Below, piece after piece: positions 43,581-54,375 of a DNA stretch of 64,000 nucleotides. The first letter of the stretch is position 1. Every line of letters starts with the position of its first letter. Origin of the DNA: Gonatopus flavifemur (taxonomy: Eukaryota > Arthropoda > Insecta > Hymenoptera > Dryinidae); assembly GCA_018340375.1 (NCBI GenBank), contig JAFFJZ010000012.1:7378001-7442000 (forward strand), read 5' to 3'. The notes below the pieces were generated by a model that was given only the letters and a program-made list of their open reading frames with translations, made no database searches and was not told where the DNA came from. A program made the position numbers and the translations under genes.

Positions 43581-44737
43581 CCCTCAGCCTACAAATTATG
43601 AAAAAGTGACGTAGCCCACAAACATGGGTTAGTGTAACCCTGCAAATTTGGTTGCTCATATCTCTGGCTGGGATGTGACAGAATTGATTGTTTTTTTCAA
43701 ATGATATGGAATTCCCTTCACTTGAAGATGCTGTACATGAATAGATTTTATCTTCCTTCGGAAATAGAATATAAATCGATATATAAAGCAGTCGGCTCAA
43801 ATTCTTGATAAAAATCTTGTTGTTTTCAATAGTTCATTCTTCTTCGAAGAAAGAAGATTCCAGGGATTATGCAGTGGGTTTCTGAAAGGAAAAACTTTGT
43901 ATTCCAAAGCGCTAAAACAGTTTTCTGATCCACCGTAAAGAGTATATTTTTTAAATACATCGAAAATGATGACTTTTCGAGTTCAGTGGTCTTCAAATAC
44001 AATAATAAATTGATTGATTCGATTCAAATCATTCGTAATCTATACACACATACATTGTAATAATTGCAATATTCACCAATGAATGTGATGTGCCACATGA
44101 TATACATTACCTTCGAACAAGTTCTGTGGGACAATTAGTTTGTACACGATCCAAAAACGGAGTATGAATAAAACTGTAATAATACGCTACATAGAATAAT
44201 TTTCATGCAAATTTGTTTTGATCAAACACACGATATTGTAACGTAATCTACTCTCTAAAATCTTTGGAGTGAGATTTCACTCTTTAGCCAGCCAGAAGTG
44301 AGCCTGTCGAATTTTCGAGTGAAATTTCCACTCTTTCAGAGTAATATTCTAAGGTTTGAGGTTAGAAATTCACAACCACTTCGACGCTAGAGTGAATTTT
44401 TCACTCTAAAAGAGTGAGAGGTCACTCGAAACGAGTGAAAATTCCACTCGAAGCGGACAGGCTCACTTCTGACACTTAGTGGAGTGAAACGTGCGATTTT
44501 TCACTCTTTCAGACTTAGAGAGTACAAACTGGGTGAAAATTACTCTGTTCTCCACTTACCATGTGCATACTGTGGTTTCTAAGAACGCACTGATCCCAAC
44601 CAACAGGGGTCTAGTGGTGTGAGTCTGAAACCCCCGCCCCCCTTCCCTAGTCCCGAACTCCCACCTTTCGCTTTTGCAAAGGCGCGACCATTTGAAAATC
44701 TCACAGGGTTACCGTAACCCTGATTGTAGGATGAGGG
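43581..44737. mobile_element. 1.16-kb TTAA-flanked element inside the repeat units
   Basis: TTAA at 43577-43580 and 44738-44741 flanks CCCTCAGCCTACAAATTATG and the complement of CCCTCATCCTACAATCAGGG. The neighbouring ~200-bp repeat units show TTTAAAGTTAGAAAATT uninterrupted, matching the joined flanks. A further MITE (44250-44524) lies inside. ACTAGTGGGT/GGGTTAGTGTAACCC-like words occur near the ends. No transposase is seen. Confidence 0.85.
44250..44524. mobile_element. 275-bp MITE with GAGTGAAATTTCACTC words
   Basis: TACTCTCTAAAATCTTTGG and the complement of TACTCTCTAAGTCTGAAAG are the ends. GAGTGAAA / TTTCACTC words recur about ten times. AGCCAGAAGTGAGCCTGTCG and CGGACAGGCTCACTTCTG form inner arms. 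It is nested in 43581-44737. Confidence 0.85.
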
Positions 44738-44839
44738 TTAAAGTTAGAAAATTCTGATTTCTCTCCATTTAAAGGCTCATAACTTCCAAACCAAGTAGTT
44801 ACAAACGATGAAGCTTGCAGGGAATATTCTCCACAGGTA

Positions 44840-44967
44840 GGGCTGAGGCTATAATCTGATTCAATGTGATTTTATGTATAATTTGTATCAAAATTCTATA
44901 AATTTGTATAAAAACTTGATACAAATTATATATAAAATCACATTGGATCAGATTATAGCCCCAGCCC
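44840..44967. mobile_element. 128-bp hairpin element
   Basis: GGGCTGAGGCTATAATCTGA and the complement of GGGCTGGGGCTATAATCTGA begin arms that pair over ~60 nt, with CAATGTGATTTTATGTATAA in the stem. It interrupts one of the ~200-bp repeat units after GGAATATTCT. Confidence 0.85.
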
Positions 44968-45797
44968 AATCCAGAGCTCCTTGAACGATAATTTATACAT
45001 AGAAAAGTTGCTCCAGTCAGGGGCAATTCTGTATGATTTTTCATAGTTCGTAAATTATGTTATTTCGATATTCCAAGGCTCATAACTTCTAAACCAAGGA
45101 GGTACAAACGATGAGGCTTGCAGGGAATATTCTCAATAGGCCCTTGAACTATAATTATTCATACATAGAAAAGTTGCCCCAGTCGGGGGCAATTCTGTAC
45201 GACTGTTTAAAGTTAGAAAATTAATTCTTCTATATTTGAAGGCTCATAACTTCTAAACCAAGGAGTTACAAAAAATGAAGCTTGCAGGGAATATTCTCAA
45301 TAGGTCCTTGAACTTCATACAAAGAAAGTTGCCCCAGTCGGGGGCAATTCTGTATGATTTTTTATAGTTAGAAAATTTTGATTTTTCGGTACGTCACAAA
45401 TAGTTCCAGAAACACCCCGAAGGCTTCACATCCCCGTCAAGAATCTCGGATTCATTGAAAGATTTTTGTCTTCTATGCCCAATCAGTTTTTTGCTTGTAA
45501 CTCTTCCCACTATGACTTTTTCGAAGAATCCTTTGGGGTACAATCATTACGTCCTGAGATCTTTCAAAAATTTAACATTTATCAAAATTGGTGGAAATCA
45601 GGGGCCACCCATTCCTTCAAATCTCTGCAGCTTCCTCATTTTTGAGGTACAAACGAAATTCTTTTCGGCACAATCAGGTACCAACAAAGCTCTTCCGGAT
45701 GCCATGACAAAATTTTTTCCTCCACTTCGGGAGCTAACTTCATACCGATCCTGATTTGTCGAAATTCGTGAATAAAATATGCGTTCTCGTATTACAG

Positions 45798-45908
45798 GGA
45801 GAAATGATTGATCGCATAGAGTATCACGTGGAACATGCGGTAGACTATGTACAGACAGCCACTCAGGACACAAAAAAAGCACTAAAGTATCAAAGCAAAG
45901 CTCGGCGG
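45798..45908 (+). CDS. Syx1A: Syntaxin-1A exon: C-terminal half of SNARE motif and polybasic linker
   Basis: This exon has 37 codons reading [20 protein letters not shown], then [17 protein letters not shown]. It encodes the membrane-proximal half of the SNARE helix and most of the juxtamembrane basic patch, which contacts acidic lipids in syntaxin 1. The acceptor is ttacag and the donor is gtaagt. It is phase 0 on both sides and 111 nt. The acceptor lies only about 40 bp downstream of the right arm of a large inverted-repeat region (41229-45757). A 16.8-kb intron follows. Confidence 0.96.
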
Positions 45909-47605
45909 GTAAGTTTTTTCCTCATACGACCGAATGGGAGTATTCATCTCTCGTGTTCTATGGATAAATCCTTCTTTACTTGTTTTCCTTCGTGATTATC
46001 GACTGTATAATTTCATCATAGCTCATATTAAGACCTAATATCTAGCTTTTTTTAATGAAACAAATCAATTTCTTTCAAATTAAGAAGCTTTCTTTCCTTC
46101 CTCAGTTTCCTCGAAAACGGTGAGCGTAAAAGAATCATCCAGTTATGAGGAAACTGCGGATTTGGGATTTTTCTCATGAAACGCGATATCAGGCACTTTG
46201 ATTAAGAATCAAGAAATTGTTGTTTCACGATAAACTTTCAAAACTCCAAAATTTCTATATTCCATGTGTGGGTATGCTTTATATTTGTCTAAAACTGCAT
46301 CTCATTTCATGCGATTCTCTCTCTGATCGATTCCATTTTCATATTCATAAAAACTGTTTCATCATTCCCTCAATTCACTCAAATTTGTATCCACTGACTC
46401 TCGACATTCGCTGTTACCATACATTTATGTGTTTTCATATATGGCTGTGGAAGTTATTGAAATAAGTGGAACAATGATTTATGATGATAATATTACTAAT
46501 AGTGATGCTTTTATGTGCCTTCTTGTATCTGTTTCCAATAGCGTGAAAACCTCATCATTAAAGCTACATAGCGTTGACAATGTTTATTGTGATATATATA
46601 TATACCTATATTTATTTATGTATGTATATATATATATATATATATGCGCCTCTGTTTAATGTAACGCTCTGTCCTGTGAAAGTTGGGTGTGCTACTTATT
46701 TGCCTCTGTCCAACAGCTATACATATGGGTGTATCTATGTATGTGTATGTATATATGTATATTTATATACATACTCACTTATGATCTCAAACGAAATTCA
46801 ATTCAACACCATTCATCTACTAAATGTTATAAACGTGTCTCTTTATGATGATGTAATGCTGTATAACCAGTAATTTGTGTACCAATGACATCATTTAGTG
46901 TCTGAGTGTGTGCATTTTATGTGGATTTTGGATATTTAGATACCTACAGATAGAAGAATACATATCAAATTAAATCACCACTCGTTCATTAGTTTAACTC
47001 AATGGTGGATGACGTACATGTGCCTTGAGAAACCTAACCAATTTAATTAGTTTATAGGATAAACGTTTAATTCATTTGTTTGGACTTCAAGGGGATCCAG
47101 TAATCCCCAACAAAGTTATTAGATTCAAACCCCCATTCTGTAGTGAATGAATAGTACTGATGTGATTCTTGGATTGCATCTTTTATTCGACTGACCGAAA
47201 AGCAGCAAATTCTGGCCAACGTTCACACTAACCGTCTACACTAGCCGAATTATTTCAAAGATCATGATTTTGTGATGGTACTTGATCGACAAAGTATACT
47301 CCCTGTATAATTTTTCATAATCCAAATATGTCTTTGTTGTCAGCGTACAATCTCATCATAACATAAATTTTCTGCTCATTGCAAAAGGATTCGTTGATCT
47401 ATACAATGATCTCTCTACTCGAGATATCTCATTGCAGTTGTATAATAGTCTGGAAATTTTCCTTAATCAAAGAGAAAGAAGACATTTTCTCTAAAGATCA
47501 TATCATGTGTTTTCTGAGAACTGCATCAAGTTGAAACTCGAAAATTGAGTACTCTTCATGTTGAAGACAGATAAATACATAGGTGGTTGAATATCAGTTA
47601 GATGA
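45909..47605. other. Intron sequence with TA-rich microsatellite
   Basis: No gene or inverted-repeat element was noticed. A TA/TATG microsatellite spans about 46594-46645, with further TATG-rich runs to 46775. The open frames at 46217-46873 are AT-driven. Confidence 0.5.
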
Positions 47606-47766
47606 TATTTTTTTCCCACACCTGCACAGAAAGTTGATGTTTTCTGACCTATTTTCAGGGAGGAAAATACCAACTATCCTTTCATTCTGAAATATGCATA
47701 TGAAATATTTTATATGCAATGATACAGATAATTTGCACTTTCCTTGCAGTTGTGGGAAAAAATAGT
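47606..47766. mobile_element. Possible MITE with TATTTTTTTCCCACA ends
   Basis: GATATTTTTTTCCCACACCT at the left and the complement of TACTATTTTTTCCCACAACT at the right pair over ~20 nt. The interior is AT-rich. No target duplication is seen. Confidence 0.45.
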
Positions 47767-47767
47767 A

Positions 47768-48027
47768 TACTGTTAGAAATGTCTTCAAATTTAATATATT
47801 TTTCATTTGAATAAAATTCCCAATCCTTGGTGATTGAAATGTGAATTAATTTACACGCAACTGAATCTTAAATTTCTACTATATTATATCACACATTAAT
47901 ATATATTTTCGTAACTGAAATTTCATTCAAATGTAATTGAAATTTCAATACATATTTCAGTTAGGTGAATAACTTTTGCTTCCATTACATGTAATTGGAA
48001 GTTCAATCAGAAATTTCTAACAGTGTA
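47768..48027. mobile_element. MITE with AATTGAAATTTCAAT words
   Basis: TACTGTTAGAAATGTC and the complement of TACACTGTTAGAAATTTC are the ends. GTAATTGAAATTTCAATAC and GTAACTGAAATTTCATTC words recur. A 43-nt imperfect hairpin (GTTCACC ... GGTGAAC, 48029-48071) follows immediately. Confidence 0.6.
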
Positions 48028-48071
48028 TGTTCACCTCGGGGAGAAGTGGGAAATTTCCCCCCTTGGTGAAC

Positions 48072-50555
48072 AACATAATATTATAGATTCTGAGTGGAGG
48101 CTTGTGATAATCATTCAAATTGTTCTAATACTTAAATATAAAATACAAACCATTTCAACGTGCACGATGCTTGAGTGTTTGAACTATGAAATGAAGAATT
48201 ACGTATTAGATGCTATGAGAGTCAAGGGTCAAGTACTCTCATTTCTTTGGCGGTATTCAATATTGGAATCGAAATCTGAACTGCGTAAATCATTCAACAG
48301 AATCTGAACATCCAAATCGTCCCTGATATAATGATTGGTTAAAAATTTCTCCAGATGTCGAAATAATAAAATTGATTAGAGTATAATAAACTCGGCATCA
48401 AACTGTGTATTTTCAATAGGTAGCGATTCTTCTTCACTTTTCCAACCTGTATTTAAATTAGGGGTTTTCAGGGCGGAGAACGTCCTTTTTCGGCCACCAT
48501 GGTGAAAATGAAAGTTGCATGAGTTTTTCCCGTTCATTTTGAAAAGTATAAAAAGTCCCATAAAAATTTTGCACATACCTTTTTTGTTGATACAACAAAA
48601 CTCTCATGTGAATTCATCAAAAGATAGGTAGAAAGGAAATGTTCAACATTCTAACAATATTCATTCTTATTTGGAATCTATTTTTGTGTGTGTATTTTTA
48701 ATTATAAAATTTACAATAAAAAGTTGTGGATGAAATTTGTAAATAATATTATCAACTTTGCGTACAAATTTTTTGTAGGATTTATACTTTTCAAGATGAC
48801 AGTCGAAAGGGGGACGTTTTACATCCCGAAAATTTCAATTTGGACCTAGGTTTCACTCTTGTACATGATGAAAGAAAGGATAATCGTTGCCTACTCAAAG
48901 TGCATGATTGTTATTTTCTGAACGCAAGATTTTACTACACTATTAACCATTTAAAAATGAATTTTATATTGGACAACTCTCTGTGAGAAATTTGTATCCT
49001 AACATCAGCCTTGGTGGACACTCCTTTGCGTAATGGTGCATCTTATCTTAGAAACTATTATTCATAAGAATTTAATAAATTAACGATAAGACGCGATGTT
49101 TGATTTATTTTTGAAATCCATGTAGAAATGATTTCAACGTGGAAGTCAGGTTCTCTCTCGGTCAGTATTAAAGATATTTTAGTACTTTTTGTACATAATT
49201 TTCTTTCATATTATGTTCTAAACATTCTAAAATTTGTATTTTCTATTCCGTAAAAGATTGCATGTTAAGTATATTGAATTCAATTAAAACACGTTTGTTT
49301 AGAATATTTGCACGGTTACGATAGCGATATTGAGTGATATTTTAATGTATTAATTTTTTCAAAAGTTTTAAAGATCTCCTTTGAAGTCGTTGCAAATCCG
49401 TTCAAACATTTGATTAGTCCAGAGTATTAGATACATTGTATTCCAATTGAAATTGTTGCATTCACCATATGCCATATTAACAAATGGTCTGCTAATGATG
49501 TGCGTCATTAGCGACTTTATCACCGCCTTACACTTGAAATACTCAAACCAACCACAACACTCAACCCTAGTTCAAATTTTTCACACAAGGTTGCAGAAAA
49601 ATATAGAGTTTTGATAGTACTTCGAAGAGTCCAGTAGGATTCTATATAACAGTGTACACGGGCACAGGTCATTATTGGAAACCTATGAGTTTGAATGTGC
49701 ATATTGAATATTCTTCACATGTGAAGAGAGACAAATTACTATATGGTGTTTCACCAATTGAATTATAAAATGATGTAATAATGAATGATAGTTTATTGAG
49801 GATTAATTGTGACATTCACATCGCATATAGGGGTATTTGTCCGATCCAGTTGGCCAATCATTTATGTAGTTGAATTGTTCCAAATCATGTTATGTAACTA
49901 CGACTATGTCATATTCAGTAATTTCGAGGTATATTGTGTGATAAGAATCACAAAAAATTCATTCTGGTTTTATGTATTGATTGAATTAATATTCATATAT
50001 CGAATGTATCAAGTAGCATTTGATTAGTACCAATCTGCTTCTTCAGCTGATGATTAAGAATTCGCATATTTTGCAACGGAGTAGAAAGTATAACAATTTC
50101 GAAAAGTTGCGAATTTTCAGGGCTGTCGTTGAAACGATGAGTTAACGGAAACGATCATCTCAAAATCTGAACTAAAGTAATTTCTGGAAGACACCCTCAA
50201 GTGCAACAACAACCTTGGCATTCGATAGAAATCGCTGAAAAAATTATGATAAAAATGTTTTGTTATACTTTATCTATCTCGTTCAAATTTGACTATAACA
50301 AAATTGAATTATGGACTCAATGCACACTTAAAAGGTTGAACATCATCCATAATCAATCACTATGAGAAATACAACCTAAAAAACACTATTCATGTCCAAA
50401 AGGTGGATGATAAAATGACAATACGATCGAGTCTCAACTTGGATAATTAACACGCGGAGAACACTGTTAGCAAAATCTGCTTATGAAGTTTTTTACATAA
50501 TCAGTTTATTGAATTTCAGAACAAAATATTGAATTTAATAATATATTTCCTAATG
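48072..50555. other. Intron sequence without recognised features
   Basis: About 2.5 kb, AT-rich. The open frames at 48023-48307, 48376-48576 and 49809-50027 are short, with no recognisable domain. No clear inverted-repeat element was found. Confidence 0.45.
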
Positions 50556-50673
50556 TTAAGGGGACTAGAGCATAGGGAAGTGGGGGAGGGGAAAAGTCAA
50601 AATTGTGCGAACTTTTCTCAAAAGGTACGTAACTATAAATATAAATTTAAAGTGAATAATAATGAATTACGTA

Positions 50674-50794
50674 CTTGGGATTGCACACTGCTGCGCACTT
50701 TGAATGTTAAATGTGAACAAATTTGACAATTTTATTCTTCAGCCTTCAGGAATCATTGAGAAATTCAAAGTGCGCGGCAGTGCGCAATCCCAAG
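50674..50794. mobile_element. 121-bp hairpin inside 50560-51292
   Basis: CTTGGGATTGCACACTGCTG and the complement of CTTGGGATTGCGCACTGCCG pair over ~33 nt through GCGCACTTTGAAT. The loop is about 55 nt. Confidence 0.75.
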
Positions 50795-50801
50795 CATTGA
50801 A

Positions 50802-51187
50802 GGGGATACCAGCGATCCCCGCAGATGCAACCCGCCATATAATCGTACCGACTGAGTAAACATTTTCTCGGCAAGAATACTTTGAACTGAATTCATGGGG
50901 AAGTATGAAATTTGCAGGAATCAATCTTCAATCCTTTATCTATCGCGGTACATCGCCCAAATTTGGAATTTCGAAAAAAACTTTGTGTTACTGACTGAGA
51001 AAAAAATTTGCCTTCATTGTTCAAAATTCGGGCGATGTATCGCGATAGATAAAGGATTGAAAATTGACTCTCAAAAATTTCATACTTCTTCATGAATAAT
51101 TCAGTTTAGAGTACTCTTGCCGAAAGAATATTTACTCAGTCGGTATGCTTGTATGGGGTTGCATTGGCGGGGATCGCCGGTATCCCC
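50802..51187. mobile_element. 386-bp hairpin, GGGGATACC family, inside 50560-51292
   Basis: GGGGATACCAGCGATCCCCG and the complement of GGGGATACCGGCGATCCCCG are the ends. The right flank is TTAA (51188-51191) and the left is TGAA. The arms pair along ~180 nt, sharing AATCCTTTATCTATCGCG and ACATCGCCC. The loop is about 10-30 nt. The mirrored frames on both strands are due to the symmetry. Confidence 0.85.
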
Positions 51188-51682
51188 TTAATCCATCATT
51201 ATTCACTTTGAATTTATATTAATTACCTTTTGGAAGAAATTCACACACAATTCGACTTCTCCCCTTCCCCACTTCCCCATACTCGAGTCCACTCAAGAAT
51301 TTTTTTCTCAACTTTGAAAATTTTGTTCTGCATTTTAACAACATATTTATACAATTTAATTAATAATTGTTACAATCCAGAAAGAAATTTTAAAATTTTA
51401 TCATCAGTTTAAAGTTAAAGTTGAAGAATTATTATTAAATTCAATATGGAAATATGATATTTCATAAAGAATTTCGTATTAAATTTGAGCATTTTTTGAA
51501 CAGTGGAACAAGGTGAGACTGATGCTGGAGAAAATACTTATTTATTCTAAACCGTCTACCAATATCGACACACGTGCATACATGTTTTTATTCAGGTACA
51601 GTGAGTTTTAGAAAATATATTTTTGGTCAGCTGGAGCGGTTAGCTATCCCCATGTGAGACAATCTTTTGGAAGTCCTCCGAA

Positions 51683-51767
51683 TAGTGATGCCGATTCTTG
51701 AACAGAATCGATTCTCTTTCATATTTTGTATGAAAAAAATGAATTTTTTTAAGAATCGGCATCAATG
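51683..51767. mobile_element. GATTCTT-family MITE, internally deleted copy
   Basis: TAGTGATGCCGATTCTTG and AAGAATCGGCATCAATG are the ends, 85 bp apart. The TCGATATTTTATA core of the longer copies is missing. Confidence 0.65.
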
Positions 51768-52498
51768 CTTCCAAAAAAAAAAGGTTTCGAGCGGTGAGCA
51801 CGATATCTCTGTTTTCGATTATTTGAAATGAAGAAAATAAAAAAGATCCTGTTGTTACATAGATGAATCTAGGGATTGATCGAAATCCGGATTCTTGACA
51901 AAATTGCGGCCTCAAAAAGAGAATTTCTCATTTTCAGCAAAAATTTTTTCGTAAAATAAAATTGTAGGAAAAAAAACATATAAGTATAATTATCGAATAT
52001 CGTACTCCTTTGATCAATCAGTGAAGAATATGTATATGTTATCTAAAGAGGTTGTGTTTCAATTTCATATCGTTCGGTTGAGCTGTTTTTTGGGAGATTG
52101 TGCTCACAGACTTTGAACACACAGTTTTGAGGACAGCGCGTTCAAAGTTTCGAACCCCCATTACATATAGTGGAAAATTTTTTCACTAAATCCAAATATT
52201 CATCATTCTAAATGTCATTCTAGTTTTCAACAAGAAGAACTTGAAAATGTTTTGGCACAAGTATGTCTTTTTCTGATAGAAACACATCTATGGATCAAAT
52301 GGTGCCAATAAACAAATGCCTAATAGATTTTCCTAATAAACTCTTATCAAATTTCGTTGGCAAAGTATGGTTTATGTATTTGACCATCGGAGCGTCTATT
52401 ACTTCTTCATACTCGGCCCGAAATGGATAAATTAGTCAGAGATTGAAATAAAAAAATTAATTTGCACAATTTTACTACTGACATTGAAATTTATATTA

Positions 52499-52553
52499 GG
52501 TGTATAACTTTGCTTCCGCCGTTTTTTTCCGAAATTCGAGGCTTTATTGTAAA
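52499..52553 (+). mobile_element. Isolated mariner left-end fragment
   Basis: A TA precedes GGTGTATAACTTTGCTTCCG, then CCGTTTTTTTCC and TTCGAGGCTTTATTG. This matches the left ~55 bp of the mariner at 4875. No transposase or right end follows. Confidence 0.75.
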
Positions 52554-52736
52554 AAAAACTGTGACAAACATCAATTTTAAATGGAATTTTCTTGCTATGA
52601 AAATATCGAAATCTATTGCGTTTCCGGACAGGGAGGAGAATACTGCGATACCAATTCAAGACACTCGTGGGGAATAATAGAATCATAATTCGCTACGTCG
52701 GATCACAATGGAGTAATTCCCATCCAAACCTATTCT

Positions 52737-52845
52737 GAAGGATAACGGATAACCACATTCAATACCACACATACACATGAGTACACACTGAAAATTACAG
52801 CTCAATACTTCATTACCGATCCGAAACGCTCATTGGAAACTATAG
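52737..52845 (+). repeat. Direct repeat, copy 1
   Basis: ACCACATTCAATACCACACA, ACAGCTCAATAC and AACGCTCATTGGAA recur in order at about 53350-53490. The two copies flank the MITE 52856-53103. Confidence 0.6.
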
Positions 52846-52855
52846 AATTATCATA

Positions 52856-53103
52856 TACACTGAGAGAAAAAAAATCTTGACCCAAGAAAATATTGGATTG
52901 ACCGAGTCCAATCCGATATTCTCTTGAATCAAGAAAACTTTATTCAAACGGAGAAAACATTCACTCAGTTTGAAGCTGTGCAACGTGATATGAAGAAAAT
53001 TTTCTTACCCCAAGTACGTATCTTATATAGATAAGAAAAAAATTCATATTCTCAGACCAAGAAAATATGTTCTTAGGATTAAGCTGATTTTTCTCTCAGT
53101 GTA
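52856..53103. mobile_element. 248-bp MITE with CAAGAAAATAT words
   Basis: TACACTGAGAGAAAAAAAAT and GATTTTTCTCTCAGTGTA are the ends. CCAAGAAAATAT / ATATTCTCTTG words recur. It is related in ends and words to 60741-61222. Confidence 0.8.
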
Positions 53104-53349
53104 GTTTGTTATGTGGCGATCGCCAACAATAAATGGTAATTGGACACAGTGATGTCAGAAATTCCAACTTTCGCCAACTTTTGCACCCTCCATCAAGACA
53201 TTTTGCCTCTACACAATCAAATTTCTTTTGTCAGCGATTTCATTGTGTGCGTGGAATTTCTATACAGATGGAGCTTGATGGAGAGAGCAAAACTTGGTTT
53301 CTGGCATCACAGATTGGCAAATCCCCATCGCAACCCATCATCACTGAAA

Positions 53350-53490
53350 CAAATAACCGCATTCAATACCATACATGGATACACATACATATATAAGAAT
53401 ATTTACATTCAATACCACACATGGATACACATCAGCAACTACAGCCCAATACCCACGCCAAACGCTTATTGGAATGCATTAAATTTTTGT
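53350..53490 (+). repeat. Direct repeat, copy 2
   Basis: ATTCAATACCACACATGGAT, CTACAGCCCAATACC and AACGCTTATTGGAA match 52737-52845. An internal ~35-bp piece (CATTCAATACCATACATGG) is itself duplicated at about 53359 and 53407. Confidence 0.6.
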
Positions 53491-53706
53491 TACAGTTTTC
53501 TGTGTAAAATTTCAAGCAGAGAATTCATCTTTGTCTTCGTGTATTCATCAAATTTAGCCAGTTGAACGATGAATTCAGGGATCTTCTATACTCGCACTAT
53601 AGATGCATGTAAACATAACACTACATTATTTCCAAATTCTTTATATACTCCGTGAAGACTCCACATATGTACACTGGAATCAGTTCCATGCGACGTGTGC
53701 ACTCTT

Positions 53707-53831
53707 TAGTCAAGTTGATTCTTCAAAGAATCGATTCTTTTTTATACAGAATATATCAATTTTTTTGCGATATTTTATACAAATCTATAAAAATTGAATA
53801 CTTTTCTTATAAGAAAGAATCGACATTACGA
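53707..53831 (+). mobile_element. 125-bp MITE, GATTCTT family, copy 3
   Basis: TAGTCAAGTTGATTCTTC and AAGAATCGACATTACGA are the ends. The core GCGATATTTTATACAAATCT aligns with 1035-1159. Confidence 0.7.
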
Positions 53832-54077
53832 TCACTTTCACCCTCAACATTGGGGTTCATGAATTCAACAAGGAGCTTTGCAAAATGGTTTGCAGCACTC
53901 CACACGTGGGATAGTTGAGCTATTCTCAGTCACAAATTTCCCAATCGATGAGACTTCCAAATTCGCATGCGAAGCCTCCCTGATGAAAAAATTGGATAGA
54001 AATGAGGTTGAGGTGCATCCGTTTGAATCCTATTTCTAGTCCATTTTTTCCGGACCCAGCGTCATCCGCAGAACGCA

Positions 54078-54375
54078 CACTGAGAGAAATTTGGCGCAAA
54101 GTTTATACTCGGTTCAGAGTGACAGCACCGCTCATTAGTAAGGACGGTCTACGCGCTGAAACGGAGTAGCTACTGCGTTTTACCTGCCTCACTGCTACTC
54201 CAAATACTCCGCGTATAAGCTATACTTGTTATCGGAGTAGGAGCTACTCCGCATTGCGCGCATTGTACACTGTTCGGAGTAGCTGCTACTCCGATGTCAC
54301 GCTCAGGCGGTAACAGGCTAAAACGCGCAGCCAGTAAACCTCAAGTATAGAGGGAGCGCCAAATTTCTCTCAGTG
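54078..54375. mobile_element. 298-bp MITE with GGAGTAGCAGCTACTCC words
   Basis: CACTGAGAGAAATTTGGCGC and its exact complement are the ends. GGAGTAG / CTACTCC words occur about eight times. It is unusually GC-rich inside. The next ~800 bp (54376-55215) hold only degenerate TTCATCC / TATCCG motifs and no gene. Confidence 0.85.

Larger units (their letters stand above)
41229..45757. repeat. 4.5-kb inverted-repeat region with internal ~200-bp repeats
   Basis: The left arm (about 41229-41700) and right arm (about 45390-45757) are inverted. Both contain GAAGTTAGC near the tip, then GGCATCCGGAAGAGCT, ATCCGAGATTCTTGACGGG and other shared words. Between them, ~200-bp units with AAGCTTGCAGGGAATATTCT and AAAGTTGCCCCAGTCNGGGG recur at 43190-43576 and 44742-45370. 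Units occur in both orientations. Later elements (42236-42421, 43581-44737 and 44840-44967) are inserted. The right tip is ~40 bp from the Syx1A acceptor at 45797. Confidence 0.75.
50560..51292. mobile_element. Nested foldback element with TTAAGGGG ends
   Basis: TTAA (50556-50559) precedes GGGGACTAGAGCATAGGG. The right end is the complement of GTGGACTCGAGTATGGG, followed by TCAA. The arms (to about 50665 and from about 51192) share GAAGTGGGG and AAAGTGAATAAT. Two more hairpins lie inside: 50674-50794 and 50802-51187. Confidence 0.75.

Noticed and set aside
45598..45882. Minus-strand open frame overlapping the SNARE exon
   Set aside because: It is a shadow of the exon and of the adjacent inverted-repeat arm.
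46594..46873. TA/TATG-rich frames with Y-I-Y-I repeats
   Set aside because: Translation of a microsatellite.
48029..48071. GTTCACC...GGTGAAC imperfect hairpin as a regulatory RNA
   Set aside because: It is short, with interrupted pairing and no context. It directly follows a MITE end and may be a fragment of another element.
50893..51095. Mirrored ~66-codon frames on both strands (shared KYEI and SSILYLSRYIA)
   Set aside because: They are produced by the near-perfect hairpin 50802-51187.
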